Shown here: positions 53,255-62,528 of the stretch, piece by piece
Numbering within the stretch: position 1 is the first letter of the stretch
Layout: each line of letters opens with the position of its first letter
NCBI RefSeq assembly: GCF_025699255.1
Contig: NZ_JAILWA010000003.1
Coordinates: 1-64,000 of the forward strand
DNA: 64,000 bases
Direction of reading: 5' to 3'
Source of the DNA: Nitrosopumilus sp.
GTDB lineage: Archaea > Thermoproteota > Nitrososphaeria > Nitrososphaerales > Nitrosopumilaceae
Notes under the pieces: generated by a model
The model's database searches: none
What the model was told of the DNA's origin: nothing
Seen by the model: only the letters and a program-made list of their open reading frames with translations
Made by a program: the position numbers and the translations under genes

Positions 53255-53896
53255 TTATAGAAACTTGTTTGCTGAAGCTTCTTGTGTATCAGTAGGGACT
53301 GAGGGGAACATTTGACCTGCAGAACTTTCAGCAACAGCTGCTGCTTCTTTTAAGATACTTTCTGATTCTGCATTTGTTGTTTCATCCATTCCAAATGCTG
53401 CATCACCTGAGAAACTTTCTGTCATAAAACCACCAAGCATTTCTGCCATTTGACCAATTTCTTGTTCAGCTCCTGGCATAATTTTACCAAGAGATGATTT
53501 TAGATTCTTCATTAATCCCATTGTTGGCATTATTGCCACTACAGTATCTCCAAGATCACTGCATGTTGTTAATCGTAATTCAATTTGTTCTAATGCGATT
53601 CTAGCACCACTCAAGATTTTTGTAACTTTTCTTACTTCTGCTAGTTCATTTCCAAGAACTTTGGCTGTTTGAGTATCATGTTTTTGAGTTGCCTCAACTA
53701 TTCTTTGGAATAGTTTTCCATCTCGTTCTTGTAAATTTGTTAACATTGTATCTAATTTTTTAATTTGAATTTGTAATTTTTTAATGCCTTCCTGAACTCG
53801 AGGCTTTAAAGCACCTTTTGGCTTGATTGTATCGTTGATTTTCTCGCCAATACTAGGTTTAGGCTGACTGGACCATTTATCAGACAAATTAGGCAT
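53255..53896 (-). CDS. ESCRT-III-like division protein, second CdvB paralogue
   Basis: 213 residues from the ATG at 53896; a longer frame starts 30 codons earlier, but MPNLSDKWSS matches the paralogue's start. Shared phrases with the gene at 7280 are KPKGALKPRVQEGIKKLQ, ERDGKLFQRIV, GNELAEVRKVTKIL and ALEQ(I/V)(E/Q)LRLTT. It lacks a winged-helix tail. Both probably take part in the Cdv filament; which one is the principal CdvB is not clear. Confidence 0.87.
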   Translation of the reverse strand: MPNLSDKWSSQPKPSIGEKINDTIKPKGALKPRVQEGIKKLQIQIKKLDTMLTNLQERDGKLFQRIVEATQKHDTQTAKVLGNELAEVRKVTKILSGARIALEQIELRLTTCSDLGDTVVAIMPTMGLMKNLKSSLGKIMPGAEQEIGQMAEMLGGFMTESFSGDAAFGMDETTNAESESILKEAAAVAESSAGQMFPSVPTDTQEASANKFL

Positions 53897-54062
53897 GGTT
53901 TTGATTTTAGAATATGTACTTAATTTCCGGTGTAAAAAATGGTTCACAGGACATAAATTATTACTAGCTAAAAACAAACATTTCAAAAATCACTAACAAT
54001 CAAACAGAAATCAAAATAAGAAAATATATCAAAATTTGAAATAGCGTATTAAATATAAAAAA

Positions 54063-54347
54063 TTAGAAAGTTTCATTAGAATTCATTGTTTTAACTATAC
54101 CATCACGTTTTTTGTATTCAAGTTGTAAGTTATGCTCAAGTCGTTTAATAGTTTCTAAATGTGTTTGAGGATTTTTGGGGTTTTTTAATTCAGATTTTTT
54201 ATGTTCTTCTAGTTTTTTGATTCTTTCGTTATTGACTAAAAGTTCTCTATCAAGTAAATCAAGTTGAATTTTACAGTTTTGGCAAATTAACTTTCTAGTT
54301 GTTTCTATTTCAAAAATTGAGTTACATCGTTTACAATTAAAATCCAT
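54063..54347 (-). CDS. Small zinc-ribbon coiled-coil protein
   Basis: 94 residues. CKRC (5-8) and CQNC (22-25) form a zinc ribbon, followed by a charged helix (DRELLVNNERIKKLEEHKK). Function unknown; could be a nucleic-acid-binding accessory protein. Confidence 0.6.
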   Translation of the reverse strand: MDFNCKRCNSIFEIETTRKLICQNCKIQLDLLDRELLVNNERIKKLEEHKKSELKNPKNPQTHLETIKRLEHNLQLEYKKRDGIVKTMNSNETF

Positions 54348-54421
54348 TTACTAATTTTTTATAATTTTATCAACTTAAGCTTATTGATATAATTTGAAAT
54401 TTACTTTTATAATGGAACTAG

Positions 54422-54865
54422 GTGCATATTTCATTGAATAAAAAAATCATTATTATTCCAATAGCATTCATTTTAGTAATTAGTATAGTTAGTTTGTCGT
54501 CTGAAGAATCTAGTAGCAAAAATAAAGTGCAGTTTCACATTACACTTGCAGATCCTAATCTTTATGTTAATGGAATATATTCTGAAAAATTTACTTTTGA
54601 AAAAGGTGAATATTTTTTTAGATTTGTTCCAAATGGGAGCAGCCCAAAGATTTTATCAATTATAATAAGTGGAAATTCATTTGATTATTCAGAAAATTTT
54701 GAGCTGATTGGCACATCCCATCAAACTGGAATTTCAGAATATTACACATGGGATTATGATGGGCGAAAAAATATTTTGGTTTCTGAAACACAAGAGGTTT
54801 TGATCTCCATTAATCCAAATGGAGAAACAAAAGGATCAGTGTCAGTAGATATTTTAGAAAATTAA
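54422..54865 (+). CDS. Secreted hypothetical protein
   Basis: 147 residues from a GTG start. An N-terminal membrane/signal segment (KKIIIIPIAFILVISIVSL) is followed by a beta-sandwich-like domain (QFHITLADPNLYVNGIY; GEYFFRFVPNG). Divergent from the zinc-ribbon gene. Its stop is three bases before the structured RNA candidate. Confidence 0.58.
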   Translation: MHISLNKKIIIIPIAFILVISIVSLSSEESSSKNKVQFHITLADPNLYVNGIYSEKFTFEKGEYFFRFVPNGSSPKILSIIISGNSFDYSENFELIGTSHQTGISEYYTWDYDGRKNILVSETQEVLISINPNGETKGSVSVDILEN

Positions 54866-54868
54866 AAG

Positions 54869-54960
54869 GCGTAAACCCCTTTGCTACAGAACTTTGAGAG
54901 ATTTCCTCTCTTTGTCAGTCGTTTAACGCTGATCACCTTTTTCGTTCTGCGGGGTTACGC
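54869..54960. ncRNA. Structured RNA candidate with multihelix junction
   Basis: The ends pair over 10 bp, 54869-54879 (GCGTAA, bulged A, CCCC) with 54951-54960 (GGGGTTACGC). Inside, CAGAAC 54887-54892 pairs with GTTCTG 54944-54949. Two hairpins follow: GAGAG/CTCTC (54896-54910) and TCAG(T)CGT/ACGCTGA (54915-54932). All pairs are Watson-Crick, so the strand is not decided. GC content is clearly above the surroundings. I do not recognise the family (not tRNA, 5S, SRP or RNase P). The rest of the gap to 55127 is AT-rich. Confidence 0.6.
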
Positions 54961-55127
54961 AAGTTCAGTCGATAGCAATTATATCTTTCGACATTAATTA
55001 GTATAGTAACTTTAACTATTTAAGATTTAATATTAAATTTTATAATAAATCTCTTAAATTCTTGTAATATTTTGTGACTGATTTTCATTAATGGATCTAT
55101 AAATTACGAAATTTATTCAAAATATTA

Positions 55128-55871
55128 TTGAGATTATCCGGTAAGATTGCATTAGTTACAGGAGGAAGTCGTGGAATAGGACTTGCTACTGCAAAAATTT
55201 TATCAGAAAATGGAGCAACGGTAGTAATCACTGCAAAAAATAATGAAAGGTTAGAAAAAGCAGCATCTGAAATTCCTAATTCAATTGGAATTTCAGCAGA
55301 TATTAGAAATCCAAATGATGTAAAAAATGTCGTTGATAAAATAATTGAAAAATTTGGAAAATTAGATATTTTGGTTAACAATGCAGGAGTTTTTCCTAAA
55401 ATAAAAAAATTGCATGAAATTGAAGAAGAAGAATGGAATGAAGTATTGGATGTAAATTTAACAGGACAGTTTAGATTTACAAGAGAATCCATTCCTCATT
55501 TACAAAAAACATTTGGTTCAATAATTAACATATCATCAGATGCTGGAATAAAGGCATATGAGGGATTTAACGCTGATGCATATTCAGCATCAAAAGCTGC
55601 TTTGATATTATTAACAAAATGCTGGGCATTAGAGTACTCTAAAGATAAGATCAGAGTTAATTGTATTTGTCCAGGTGTAGTAGATACAGATATGACAAAA
55701 CCATTTTTGAAAACTGAAAAAGATAAAGAATTCATGGATAATGAACATCCATTAGGAAGAATAGGACAACCTGATGAAATAGGAAAAGCAGTATTGTATT
55801 TTGTTTCTGATGACGCTTCATGGACTACAGGAGCAATTCTTACAGTAGATGGAGGAGAATCCATTAAATGA
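55128..55871 (+). CDS. SDR-family oxidoreductase, FabG-like
   Basis: 247 residues from a TTG start. LVTGGSRGIGLATA is the cofactor loop, NNAGVFPKI and NISSDAGIKAYEG the catalytic region, YSASKAA the YxxxK, and CPGVVDTDM the typical loop. Length and C-terminal GAILTVDGGESI match 3-oxoacyl-ACP reductase-like enzymes. The natural substrate is unclear; archaea lack a full fatty-acid synthase. Confidence 0.86.
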   Translation: MRLSGKIALVTGGSRGIGLATAKILSENGATVVITAKNNERLEKAASEIPNSIGISADIRNPNDVKNVVDKIIEKFGKLDILVNNAGVFPKIKKLHEIEEEEWNEVLDVNLTGQFRFTRESIPHLQKTFGSIINISSDAGIKAYEGFNADAYSASKAALILLTKCWALEYSKDKIRVNCICPGVVDTDMTKPFLKTEKDKEFMDNEHPLGRIGQPDEIGKAVLYFVSDDASWTTGAILTVDGGESIK

Positions 55872-55913
55872 TTTCACATGAATTTAATACAACTTCAGAG
55901 GAGGAAAGATGAG

Positions 55914-56120
55914 ATGAAAGATAGAAAAGCTAAAGCAAAATTAATCATACTATTAGGAATTATTTGGATAATTATCACATTACCGCTTCCATGGATAGTA
56001 AATAATCCAGAAGTATCTGAAACACAATTCAATATCGTATTATCAATCATAGGAGTCATGTCAATTCCGTTTATTGTTCTTGGAGTTGTATGGACATTAA
56101 AACCGGAACTTACAACCTAG
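55914..56120 (+). CDS. Small membrane protein
   Basis: 68 residues from ATG 55914. A GAGGAGG site eight bases upstream decides this start over the ATG at 55878. Two membrane helices (LIILLGIIWIIITLPLPWIV and FNIVLSIIGVMSIPFIVLGVVW). Follows the SDR gene by 42 bases. Function unknown. Confidence 0.6.
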   Translation: MKDRKAKAKLIILLGIIWIIITLPLPWIVNNPEVSETQFNIVLSIIGVMSIPFIVLGVVWTLKPELTT

Positions 56121-56130
56121 GTAATAATTT

Positions 56131-56946
56131 TTGAATGAAATTCCTATTTCAGATAAAATCCCAGAGCTAGAAATAGCTATCAAGGCTGCAAAAGAAGCAG
56201 GTGAAGCAATTTTAGAGATTTATCATAAAAACTATGAAACAACAACTAAAGAAGATGATTCTCCTATTACTGATGCAGATTTAAAGAGTAATGAAATTAT
56301 TAAAAAAATTCTTTCACAAACAGAATATCAGATTTTATCTGAAGAAGATGAAGATGATCTAAACAGACTATCTCAAAAAACAATATGGATTGTGGATCCA
56401 TTAGATGGAACCTCAGATTTTATTGATAAGACAGGCGAATTTACTGTAATGATTGCTCTTATCAAAAATAAAAAACCAATTCTAGGAGTAATTGGATGGC
56501 CAACAGAAAAAACATTATTTGTTGCACAAAAAGGAAATGGTGCGTTCAAATTTTCAAATAATGAATGGAATAAAATTTCTGTAACTCAAATTTCAGAAAT
56601 ATCAAAATGTCGAACAGTTGGTTCAAGACATCATTTATCAGAGAAAGAAAAATCATTTATTAAAAAATTAGGTATTGAAGACTTTACAAGTATAGGAAGT
56701 TCATTAAAAGTTGGAAAGATAAGCTCAGGTGAAGCTGAAGCATACATTACAACTACAAATAAAATGAAAGAGTGGGATTCGGCCGCTTCATATTGTATTA
56801 TTAGTGAAGCTGGGGGTAAAATGACAGACATGTTAGGAAATGATATCACATACAATAACAAAGATGTGTATCATCAAAATGGAATTCTAGTAACAAATGG
56901 TATTATTCATGACAAAATAGTTGAAGAGTTTAAAAAATTAGAGTAG
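56131..56946 (+). CDS. cysQ: Inositol monophosphatase-family phosphatase, CysQ-like
   Basis: 271 residues from a TTG start. SEEDEDD and WIVDPLDGTSDF hold the metal-binding Glu and Asp residues, and WDSAASYCIISEAGGK is the C-terminal motif. It probably hydrolyses PAP (3'-phosphoadenosine 5'-phosphate) or an inositol phosphate. The convergent cysC gene, overlapping by 9 bases, favours the PAP phosphatase reading. Confidence 0.78.
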   Translation: MNEIPISDKIPELEIAIKAAKEAGEAILEIYHKNYETTTKEDDSPITDADLKSNEIIKKILSQTEYQILSEEDEDDLNRLSQKTIWIVDPLDGTSDFIDKTGEFTVMIALIKNKKPILGVIGWPTEKTLFVAQKGNGAFKFSNNEWNKISVTQISEISKCRTVGSRHHLSEKEKSFIKKLGIEDFTSIGSSLKVGKISSGEAEAYITTTNKMKEWDSAASYCIISEAGGKMTDMLGNDITYNNKDVYHQNGILVTNGIIHDKIVEEFKKLE

Positions 56947-57453
56947 GTTTCTTCCTTTAAGGAAGTCCTTTACTTTATTTGCACTATCTGAAAGTGATTC
57001 ATGTTCGGTATCAACCACTAAATCTGCTTTATCTGGAGCTTCATAAGGATCATCAATTCCTGTAAATCCTTTGATCTCTCCTTTTCTTGCCTTGGCATAC
57101 ATACCTTTGACATCTCTTTCTTCGCATTTTGCTAGTGAACATTTTACATAGACTTCTGCAAATTGATCACCTGCATCGATAATCTTTCTAGCATTTTCTC
57201 TATTCTCAAGATATGGAGATACAAGAGATACTGCACTTGGAACACCGTGTTTCAACAAAAGCTTTGCTAGATGAGCAACTTTTTTGTTATGTTCATCACG
57301 TCCAGCTTTTGAAAAATCTTTTGGAGAAAACCATTCTCTAAGTTCATCACCATCAAGCATTGCCAAATTTGGAATATCTTTTTGCAAATCTTTTACGATT
57401 GTGGTCTTTCCAGAACAAGGAAGACCAGTCATCCAAAGAATGAAAGGTTTCAT
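56938..57453 (-). CDS. cysC: Adenylylsulfate kinase (APS kinase)
   Basis: 171 residues from ATG 57453; the longer frame adds eight residues before MKPFILWMTGLP. GLPCSGKTTI is the P-loop (family GLSGSGKST), DGDELREWFSPKDFSKAGRDEHNKKV the APS-binding region and KARKGEIKGFTGIDDPYE the lid. It makes PAPS from APS, and cysQ would remove the by-product PAP. With sat and cysH 38 kb away, both APS branches appear. Confidence 0.9.
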   Translation of the reverse strand: MKPFILWMTGLPCSGKTTIVKDLQKDIPNLAMLDGDELREWFSPKDFSKAGRDEHNKKVAHLAKLLLKHGVPSAVSLVSPYLENRENARKIIDAGDQFAEVYVKCSLAKCEERDVKGMYAKARKGEIKGFTGIDDPYEAPDKADLVVDTEHESLSDSANKVKDFLKGRNLL

Positions 57454-57489
57454 AAAGAAATTTTCAAAACAACACATAAAGAGCTTACG

Positions 57490-58032
57490 TTAATTTTTTG
57501 CCCAAGGTTGATTCTCTAAATAGTCAATTTCAGCAATTAATTCTTCTACTCTTTTAACTATTGCAAATACGGATTTGTATTGTTCATACATTTCGATTTC
57601 TTCTTCTTTTGATAATACATTTGCCTCTGCGTCATCAAAAAATTTATTTTCTTTGTTAAGATGATCATTTAAGAAAATTGCATATGTTCTCAAGTATCTT
57701 GAAACTGGTTCTTGTGCATCCTCACCATCCTTCCATCTTTTAAGATGATGTAAAATTTGACGTGCAACATTTCTGCCAAATTCATGTTCTATCATAAATT
57801 TTCTAATTTCTTCTTTTAGTGTATCATAACTCGCCACACACGGGAAATACGAATCTTCTTCTCTTGAATGATGAATTGTGTCAACAAATTCTGAAATTAC
57901 GATAGTAATTTTTGTAAGATCTGAAAATGGAATTTTTGTTCCTTTGTATAATTCATCAGCACATTTTGAAACTATTTTTTCTAGGCGTCGAACTTGATCA
58001 TGATCAGCACGTAATTGATTTGTAGCACTCAT
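57490..58032 (-). CDS. Hemerythrin-like HHE-domain protein
   Basis: 180 residues. LRADHDQVRRLE, HHSREEDSYFP, EHEFGRNVARQI and NDHLNKENKFF supply the His/Glu residues of a hemerythrin di-iron four-helix bundle. Such proteins bind O2 or NO or sense redox state. A 37-base gap separates it from cysC, in the same direction. The specific ligand is not evident. Confidence 0.85.
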   Translation of the reverse strand: MSATNQLRADHDQVRRLEKIVSKCADELYKGTKIPFSDLTKITIVISEFVDTIHHSREEDSYFPCVASYDTLKEEIRKFMIEHEFGRNVARQILHHLKRWKDGEDAQEPVSRYLRTYAIFLNDHLNKENKFFDDAEANVLSKEEEIEMYEQYKSVFAIVKRVEELIAEIDYLENQPWAKN

Positions 58033-58138
58033 GATATTCTAGTCAAATTATGTTATTTAAAAATCAGTAAAGAGAGCCTAAATTTTCTAATTTAATTGAG
58101 TTTAACTTTTATCCAGATGCACTTACATTGAGTCATAA

Positions 58139-59614
58139 ATGAATCTGATAATTTTATCAATTTTGAATCTGTTTAGTGAGCAAACTGGTGTAACAATACC
58201 AAAGTTTAACATAAATATGATATTTGAAAAATTTACAGAATTACAAAATTCCATTGTAACATTGTCAAGTCATGATGGACCAATTGCTGAGGCTCATGTA
58301 ATTTTACTTGCTGCAGGAGTAGTAATTTTTCTAGGAGTGGCAGGAGAGGCATTCTTCAAAAAAACAGGTATTCCAGATGTTGCTTTTCTGATGATTCTTG
58401 GAGTAGTTATCGGACCAGTGTTTGGATTAATTCAACCTGAGGCTGTAATCCAAGTTGTTCCATATTTTGCAGCTCTTGCATTGATTATCATCATGTTTGA
58501 TGGTGGACTAAATTTAGATATCAAACATGTAATCAAAACTGCTCATTTTTCAGTAACACTTGCTGTTCTAGGTTTTATTTTATCAGTGGTAATGATTACG
58601 TTAGCAGCACATTTTGCATTGGGGTGGTTATGGTTAGAAAGTATTCTGTTAGGTTCCATTGTAGGTGGAAGCAGCTCAGCGATTGTGTTTGGTTTGGTCA
58701 GAAATGTCAAAATTTCAGAAGAAACCAAATCTATGTTAAGTTTTGAATCTGCATTAACAGATATTTTAGCTACAATTATTGCATTCATATTATTTGAAGC
58801 TGTTTTAGCAGGTCATTTTGATCTTCAAACTTTACAAGAAACGATTGGGAGAGCTATTGTAGTAGGTTTAGTTCTTGGATTTGGAGTTGGAATTCCTTGG
58901 ATGTATATTTCTACAAAACTTGGAAATGCTCAACACGCCTATATGCTTACATTAGGTGTTTTGTTTGTTTTATTCTTCCTAGCAAATTCATTTGGAGAAT
59001 CCGGAGCATTAACTGCACTAGTATTTGGTTTGATGATTGGAAACAAAGCTCATCTGGCAAAAATTCTCAGATTCAAACTTCCTAGAGTTGAAATGGATGA
59101 TCCTACACATAATCAACTAACATTTTTGGTAAGATCATTCTTCTTTGTATTTGTAGGATTAATGGCAAGTTTTGGACAAATAGAGTATATGATATTTGGT
59201 GTATTAATCACAGTAGCTGTTTACTATGGAAGAATATTTGTTGGAAAGATTACATTAACAAAAAGATTTTCACTTTTGGATAGAGCAGTAACAAATTCTA
59301 TGATTCCTAGAGGATTAGCAGCAGCTGTACTTGCAACATATCCGATAACAATGGGATTACCAAATGCTGAAGCATATCCACAATTAGTGTTCTTTATTAT
59401 TTTATCATCAGTTATAATTACAACAATAGGATTAGCAAAATCAAAAAAGATTCCTCCTCCAGAATCTGTTGAAGGTGGATTTGTTAAACCTCCAGATGAT
59501 CCAAAAGATGGAACATCTGAAGAATCAGAAAAAATGCCAGATATTTTGATAGAAGAGAATGTTGAAGGTGGATTTGTTAAAAAAGAATCTGATAATTCTA
59601 AAGAAGAGAACTAA
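58139..59614 (+). CDS. Cation:proton antiporter (CPA1/NhaP type)
   Basis: 491 residues with about 11-12 membrane segments. IIMFDGGLNLD (around 122) and FESALTDILATI (about 203-215, NhaP-type conserved Asp) are the ion-binding elements. GSIVGGSSSAIVFG and MIPRGLAAAVLA are also typical. The cytosolic tail repeats VEGGFVKPP and VEGGFVKKE. It exports Na+ (or K+) in exchange for H+. Stop overlaps the convergent tfb gene by 4 bases. Confidence 0.87.
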   Translation: MNLIILSILNLFSEQTGVTIPKFNINMIFEKFTELQNSIVTLSSHDGPIAEAHVILLAAGVVIFLGVAGEAFFKKTGIPDVAFLMILGVVIGPVFGLIQPEAVIQVVPYFAALALIIIMFDGGLNLDIKHVIKTAHFSVTLAVLGFILSVVMITLAAHFALGWLWLESILLGSIVGGSSSAIVFGLVRNVKISEETKSMLSFESALTDILATIIAFILFEAVLAGHFDLQTLQETIGRAIVVGLVLGFGVGIPWMYISTKLGNAQHAYMLTLGVLFVLFFLANSFGESGALTALVFGLMIGNKAHLAKILRFKLPRVEMDDPTHNQLTFLVRSFFFVFVGLMASFGQIEYMIFGVLITVAVYYGRIFVGKITLTKRFSLLDRAVTNSMIPRGLAAAVLATYPITMGLPNAEAYPQLVFFIILSSVIITTIGLAKSKKIPPPESVEGGFVKPPDDPKDGTSEESEKMPDILIEENVEGGFVKKESDNSKEEN

Positions 59615-60516
59615 AGTTCTAAGGATTCTTTAAGACCTTTGTACCTATTTCGAATAGTTACTTCAGTCACGTTTGCAGCCTCTGCAATATCACGTTGAGT
59701 TTTATCTTCTCCATTTTTCACACAAGACAAATAGAGTGCTGCAGCTGCTAACCCCATAGGATCCTTTCCTGCAGATACTTCATTTTCTTGCGCCATTTTC
59801 AATACTTTTGTCGCATATCTTTTTGTTTTCTCTGCAATTCCAATTCTACTTGCAATTCTTGCAACACATTGAATAGAATCAGTTACTGGCATTTTCAAAT
59901 CTAGTTCTTTAACTAATAATCGATAACATCTTGCAATGTCTTTTCTTTTGATATTTGCAGCTTGTTCAACATCTTTTAGATTTCTTGGAGTTGAAGTGTC
60001 TCTACATGCAGCATAAAGTGCTGATGCCATTAATGCAGAAATAGAACGACCTCTAACTAAGCCTTTTTCAAGTGCCTTTCTGTAAATGTAAGCTGCTTTT
60101 TCAATTACAGAATCTGAAATTGCGAGTTTGTCTTTTAATCTATTTAATTCACTAAAGGCTTGTCTAAAATTTCTATCAACAGGTTCATGAACTTGACTTC
60201 TACTATCCCAAGTTCGCAGCCTCTCAATAGTACTTTTCATAGATGCTGAAAGTGGTCTTCCAGATGCATCTTTGTTTACAGGATTGATAATCGTTGCAAG
60301 ACCCATATCATGCATAGTTAATGATGTTGGTGCACCAGCTCTTGCTTTGTTGCCACCTTCATCTTGTGTAAATGAACGCCATTCTGGACCTGCTTCTTGA
60401 AGTTTTTCAGTAATTACAAATCCACATTTAGAACAGAACATCTCTCCTGATTCGTTATCAGTAACTAATTTTCCCTGAGCACATCTTGGACAGAGTTCTT
60501 TACTTTTACTTACCAT
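59611..60516 (-). CDS. tfb: Transcription initiation factor B (TFIIB homologue)
   Basis: 301 residues. The zinc ribbon CPRCAQGKL...CSKCGFV is at the N-terminus (CX2C, 15-residue spacing, CX2C). The B-reader follows (GPEWRSF, SLTMHDMGLAT), then two cyclin repeats (ALMASALYAACRDTSTPR, GLAAAALYLSCV). It recruits RNA polymerase to TBP-bound promoters. A second TFB starts at 63649, so the organism has at least two. Confidence 0.95.
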   Translation of the reverse strand: MVSKSKELCPRCAQGKLVTDNESGEMFCSKCGFVITEKLQEAGPEWRSFTQDEGGNKARAGAPTSLTMHDMGLATIINPVNKDASGRPLSASMKSTIERLRTWDSRSQVHEPVDRNFRQAFSELNRLKDKLAISDSVIEKAAYIYRKALEKGLVRGRSISALMASALYAACRDTSTPRNLKDVEQAANIKRKDIARCYRLLVKELDLKMPVTDSIQCVARIASRIGIAEKTKRYATKVLKMAQENEVSAGKDPMGLAAAALYLSCVKNGEDKTQRDIAEAANVTEVTIRNRYKGLKESLEL

Positions 60517-60634
60517 ATTATTACTAGAATCCTAGAATTTATGGTATTTATGAATCAACAAGTATTTTTGAAATTTTATTATCTAATTTTAACCTGATAA
60601 TAATACTGAATAATCATTATTGAATAATTCAGGT

Positions 60635-61582
60635 ATGAAAATTATCTGGATTATCTCTTTATTAATTGGATTTTTTATTTTGGTTCCACAAATCCATGCA
60701 GAGACAATCACACAGAATCTGGAGGGCGGGATGGATATTCAAATTCAATATCCTGAAGAAATTGTGGTTGGAAGAGATGGAAATATATCAATTTTAATTA
60801 AAAATAATGGATGGGAAAATAAAGAAGATATTTCATTTGAATTTTCACTATCAGGAATTCCTGGATTAATTCTAGATCCGTCAGATGGGGTTAGTCTGGA
60901 TAAACTTACTCAAGGAGGATCATATGGTGAAAATATTAATTTACAAATACCAGACAATACTAATACAGGAATTTATTTTCTAAATCTAAAATATTCTCAC
61001 ATTCTTGTTGCAAATAATGAAACACCACAACCAAGATTCTTTCACGATGTTGCAATTCCAATTACAATAAAGAATAATCCAAGTGTTACAATACACACAA
61101 AAATACCTGAATCAATTTTTTCAAATGCAGAGTTTCCTATTGAAGTAGAGTTATTTTCAAAAGACATTGATATTCAAAATGTCAGATTGAGGATAATTCC
61201 TCCTAAAGATATTGAGTTTAGAGGGGAAACTCTTCATTCTTTCTCAAAAATTGAAAAAAATACACATGTAGCAATTACATCTAGGATCATTACGCCAATT
61301 AATGAAGTAAATACAGAATACAAGATTCCATTTCAAATTATTGTGACTTATACTGACGATGTAGAACAAGAAAAAGAAGATTCACAAACAGTATCAGTAG
61401 TTTTACGACCTAGAACATTTATGGAATTAACTACAGATGGGGGCATCTGGATTGGAAATTTCTTTATTGCTCCATATGTAAGTCTTGGAACAATTATAGG
61501 AATTCCTGCTGGTGCCATAATATCATTATTAATTCGTAAAAAAACTTCTAGTGTAAAACGGACAAAAAAGAAAAAACCCTAA
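60635..61582 (+). CDS. Secreted, C-terminally anchored Ig-like protein
   Basis: 315 residues from ATG 60635. The signal peptide (MKIIWIISLLIGFFILVPQIHA) is followed by two or three Ig-like/CARDB-type beta domains (ISILIKNNGWENKEDISFEF; FPIEVELFSKDIDIQNVRLRI). Near the end are a membrane helix (VSLGTIIGIPAGAIISLLI) and RKKTSSVKRTKKKKP. Probably displayed on the surface. Function unknown. Confidence 0.68.
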   Translation: MKIIWIISLLIGFFILVPQIHAETITQNLEGGMDIQIQYPEEIVVGRDGNISILIKNNGWENKEDISFEFSLSGIPGLILDPSDGVSLDKLTQGGSYGENINLQIPDNTNTGIYFLNLKYSHILVANNETPQPRFFHDVAIPITIKNNPSVTIHTKIPESIFSNAEFPIEVELFSKDIDIQNVRLRIIPPKDIEFRGETLHSFSKIEKNTHVAITSRIITPINEVNTEYKIPFQIIVTYTDDVEQEKEDSQTVSVVLRPRTFMELTTDGGIWIGNFFIAPYVSLGTIIGIPAGAIISLLIRKKTSSVKRTKKKKP

Positions 61583-61878
61583 GATTCTAGTTTTTCCTTA
61601 ATTCTTTGAGTGTATTTTTGATTATATTCAATAAATAATTGAATTTTATCTTGTGCCAAAGCCATTGCGCCAGGTCTACTATTAACATGAGCTTCAGCAA
61701 TTTTTTGTTCTTCTAGGATTTTCTCTAGATTTTCTTTTGAAAGTGAATCTAATTCTGTAAGTAAAGTACCAAGTTCTTTTTCAAAATTATTTTTACTATC
61801 AGGGATTGCAGGTGGATCAGCGCCTATGATTTCTTTTGTAGTAATATTTCCAAATACCTTCTTGTCTAATTCAAGCAA
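61579..61878 (-). CDS. Hypothetical helical protein
   Basis: 99 residues, mostly acidic and amphipathic helices (EKELGTLLTELDSLSKENLEKILEEQK). It is convergent with and overlaps the Ig-like gene by 4 bases. No motif known. Confidence 0.58.
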   Translation of the reverse strand: MLELDKKVFGNITTKEIIGADPPAIPDSKNNFEKELGTLLTELDSLSKENLEKILEEQKIAEAHVNSRPGAMALAQDKIQLFIEYNQKYTQRIKEKLES

Positions 61879-61989
61879 TAATGAGATGTAAAATTAGTGA
61901 TATAAATTCAATTTCATTATATTCAAAATTGTAAAAGTGAGTGCAGTGCAATCAAACATTTTATCTTTAGATAATTTCGCATTATTTCT

Positions 61990-62199
61990 ATGACTTATTG
62001 TATTGGTGAATGCAAAAAATACAAGGCTCTAAAACCTACAGAAATTGGCAGATATGCTGCAGGCCAAAAAAGATGCAACTATTGTGAAGTGTTTGTTGAG
62101 TATGAAGGAATTATTTGCCCTTGTTGTAATAGACAACTAAGATGTCTACCAAGAAGTAGAAAAGGCAAAGAAAAGTACATGGAACAAATTGTAAGATAA
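61990..62199 (+). CDS. Small zinc-ribbon protein
   Basis: 69 residues with six Cys: CIGEC near the start, CNYC in the middle and CPCC plus CLPRSRKGK near the end. Two zinc-binding pairs are likely. The basic C-terminus suggests nucleic-acid contact. Common among thaumarchaea in my recollection, but role unknown. Confidence 0.65.
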   Translation: MTYCIGECKKYKALKPTEIGRYAAGQKRCNYCEVFVEYEGIICPCCNRQLRCLPRSRKGKEKYMEQIVR

Positions 62200-62255
62200 A
62201 AATTCACGCCTAAGAATTAAAGTTCTATTTATAAGAAATCAATACAAGGATAATT

Positions 62256-62528
62256 ATGGCAATTCCTCTAGATGTTGAAGAATTCGTTGAGAAACACATC
62301 AAATTAATGATATCTCAGACTGAAACATACTTACCATTTATCAAAGTAGCATTTCCGTATTCAAACAATGTTGCAGACGGGGTATACAATCTAATTATTG
62401 GAAGTGCATTATCTGTATTCGTAAATCAATTTGCCATGAAGATGAAATATCCTACTGCAGATGATTTTACAGAGTTTGGAAAAATTGCTCTAAAATACAG
62501 AGATCAAGTTGATCAATTTTTTGCATAA
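62256..62528 (+). CDS. Conserved hypothetical helical protein
   Basis: 90 residues, helical, with a hydrophobic middle (NLIIGSALSVFVNQFAMKM) that is too polar for a clear membrane helix. TATA-like ATTTATAAG is 29-37 bases before the ATG. Its stop abuts the convergent gene at 62529. Confidence 0.55.
   Translation: MAIPLDVEEFVEKHIKLMISQTETYLPFIKVAFPYSNNVADGVYNLIIGSALSVFVNQFAMKMKYPTADDFTEFGKIALKYRDQVDQFFA

Noticed and set aside
54869-54960. Hammerhead ribozyme because of a multi-helix junction
   Set aside because: The core sequences CUGANGA and GAAA are not in the junction.
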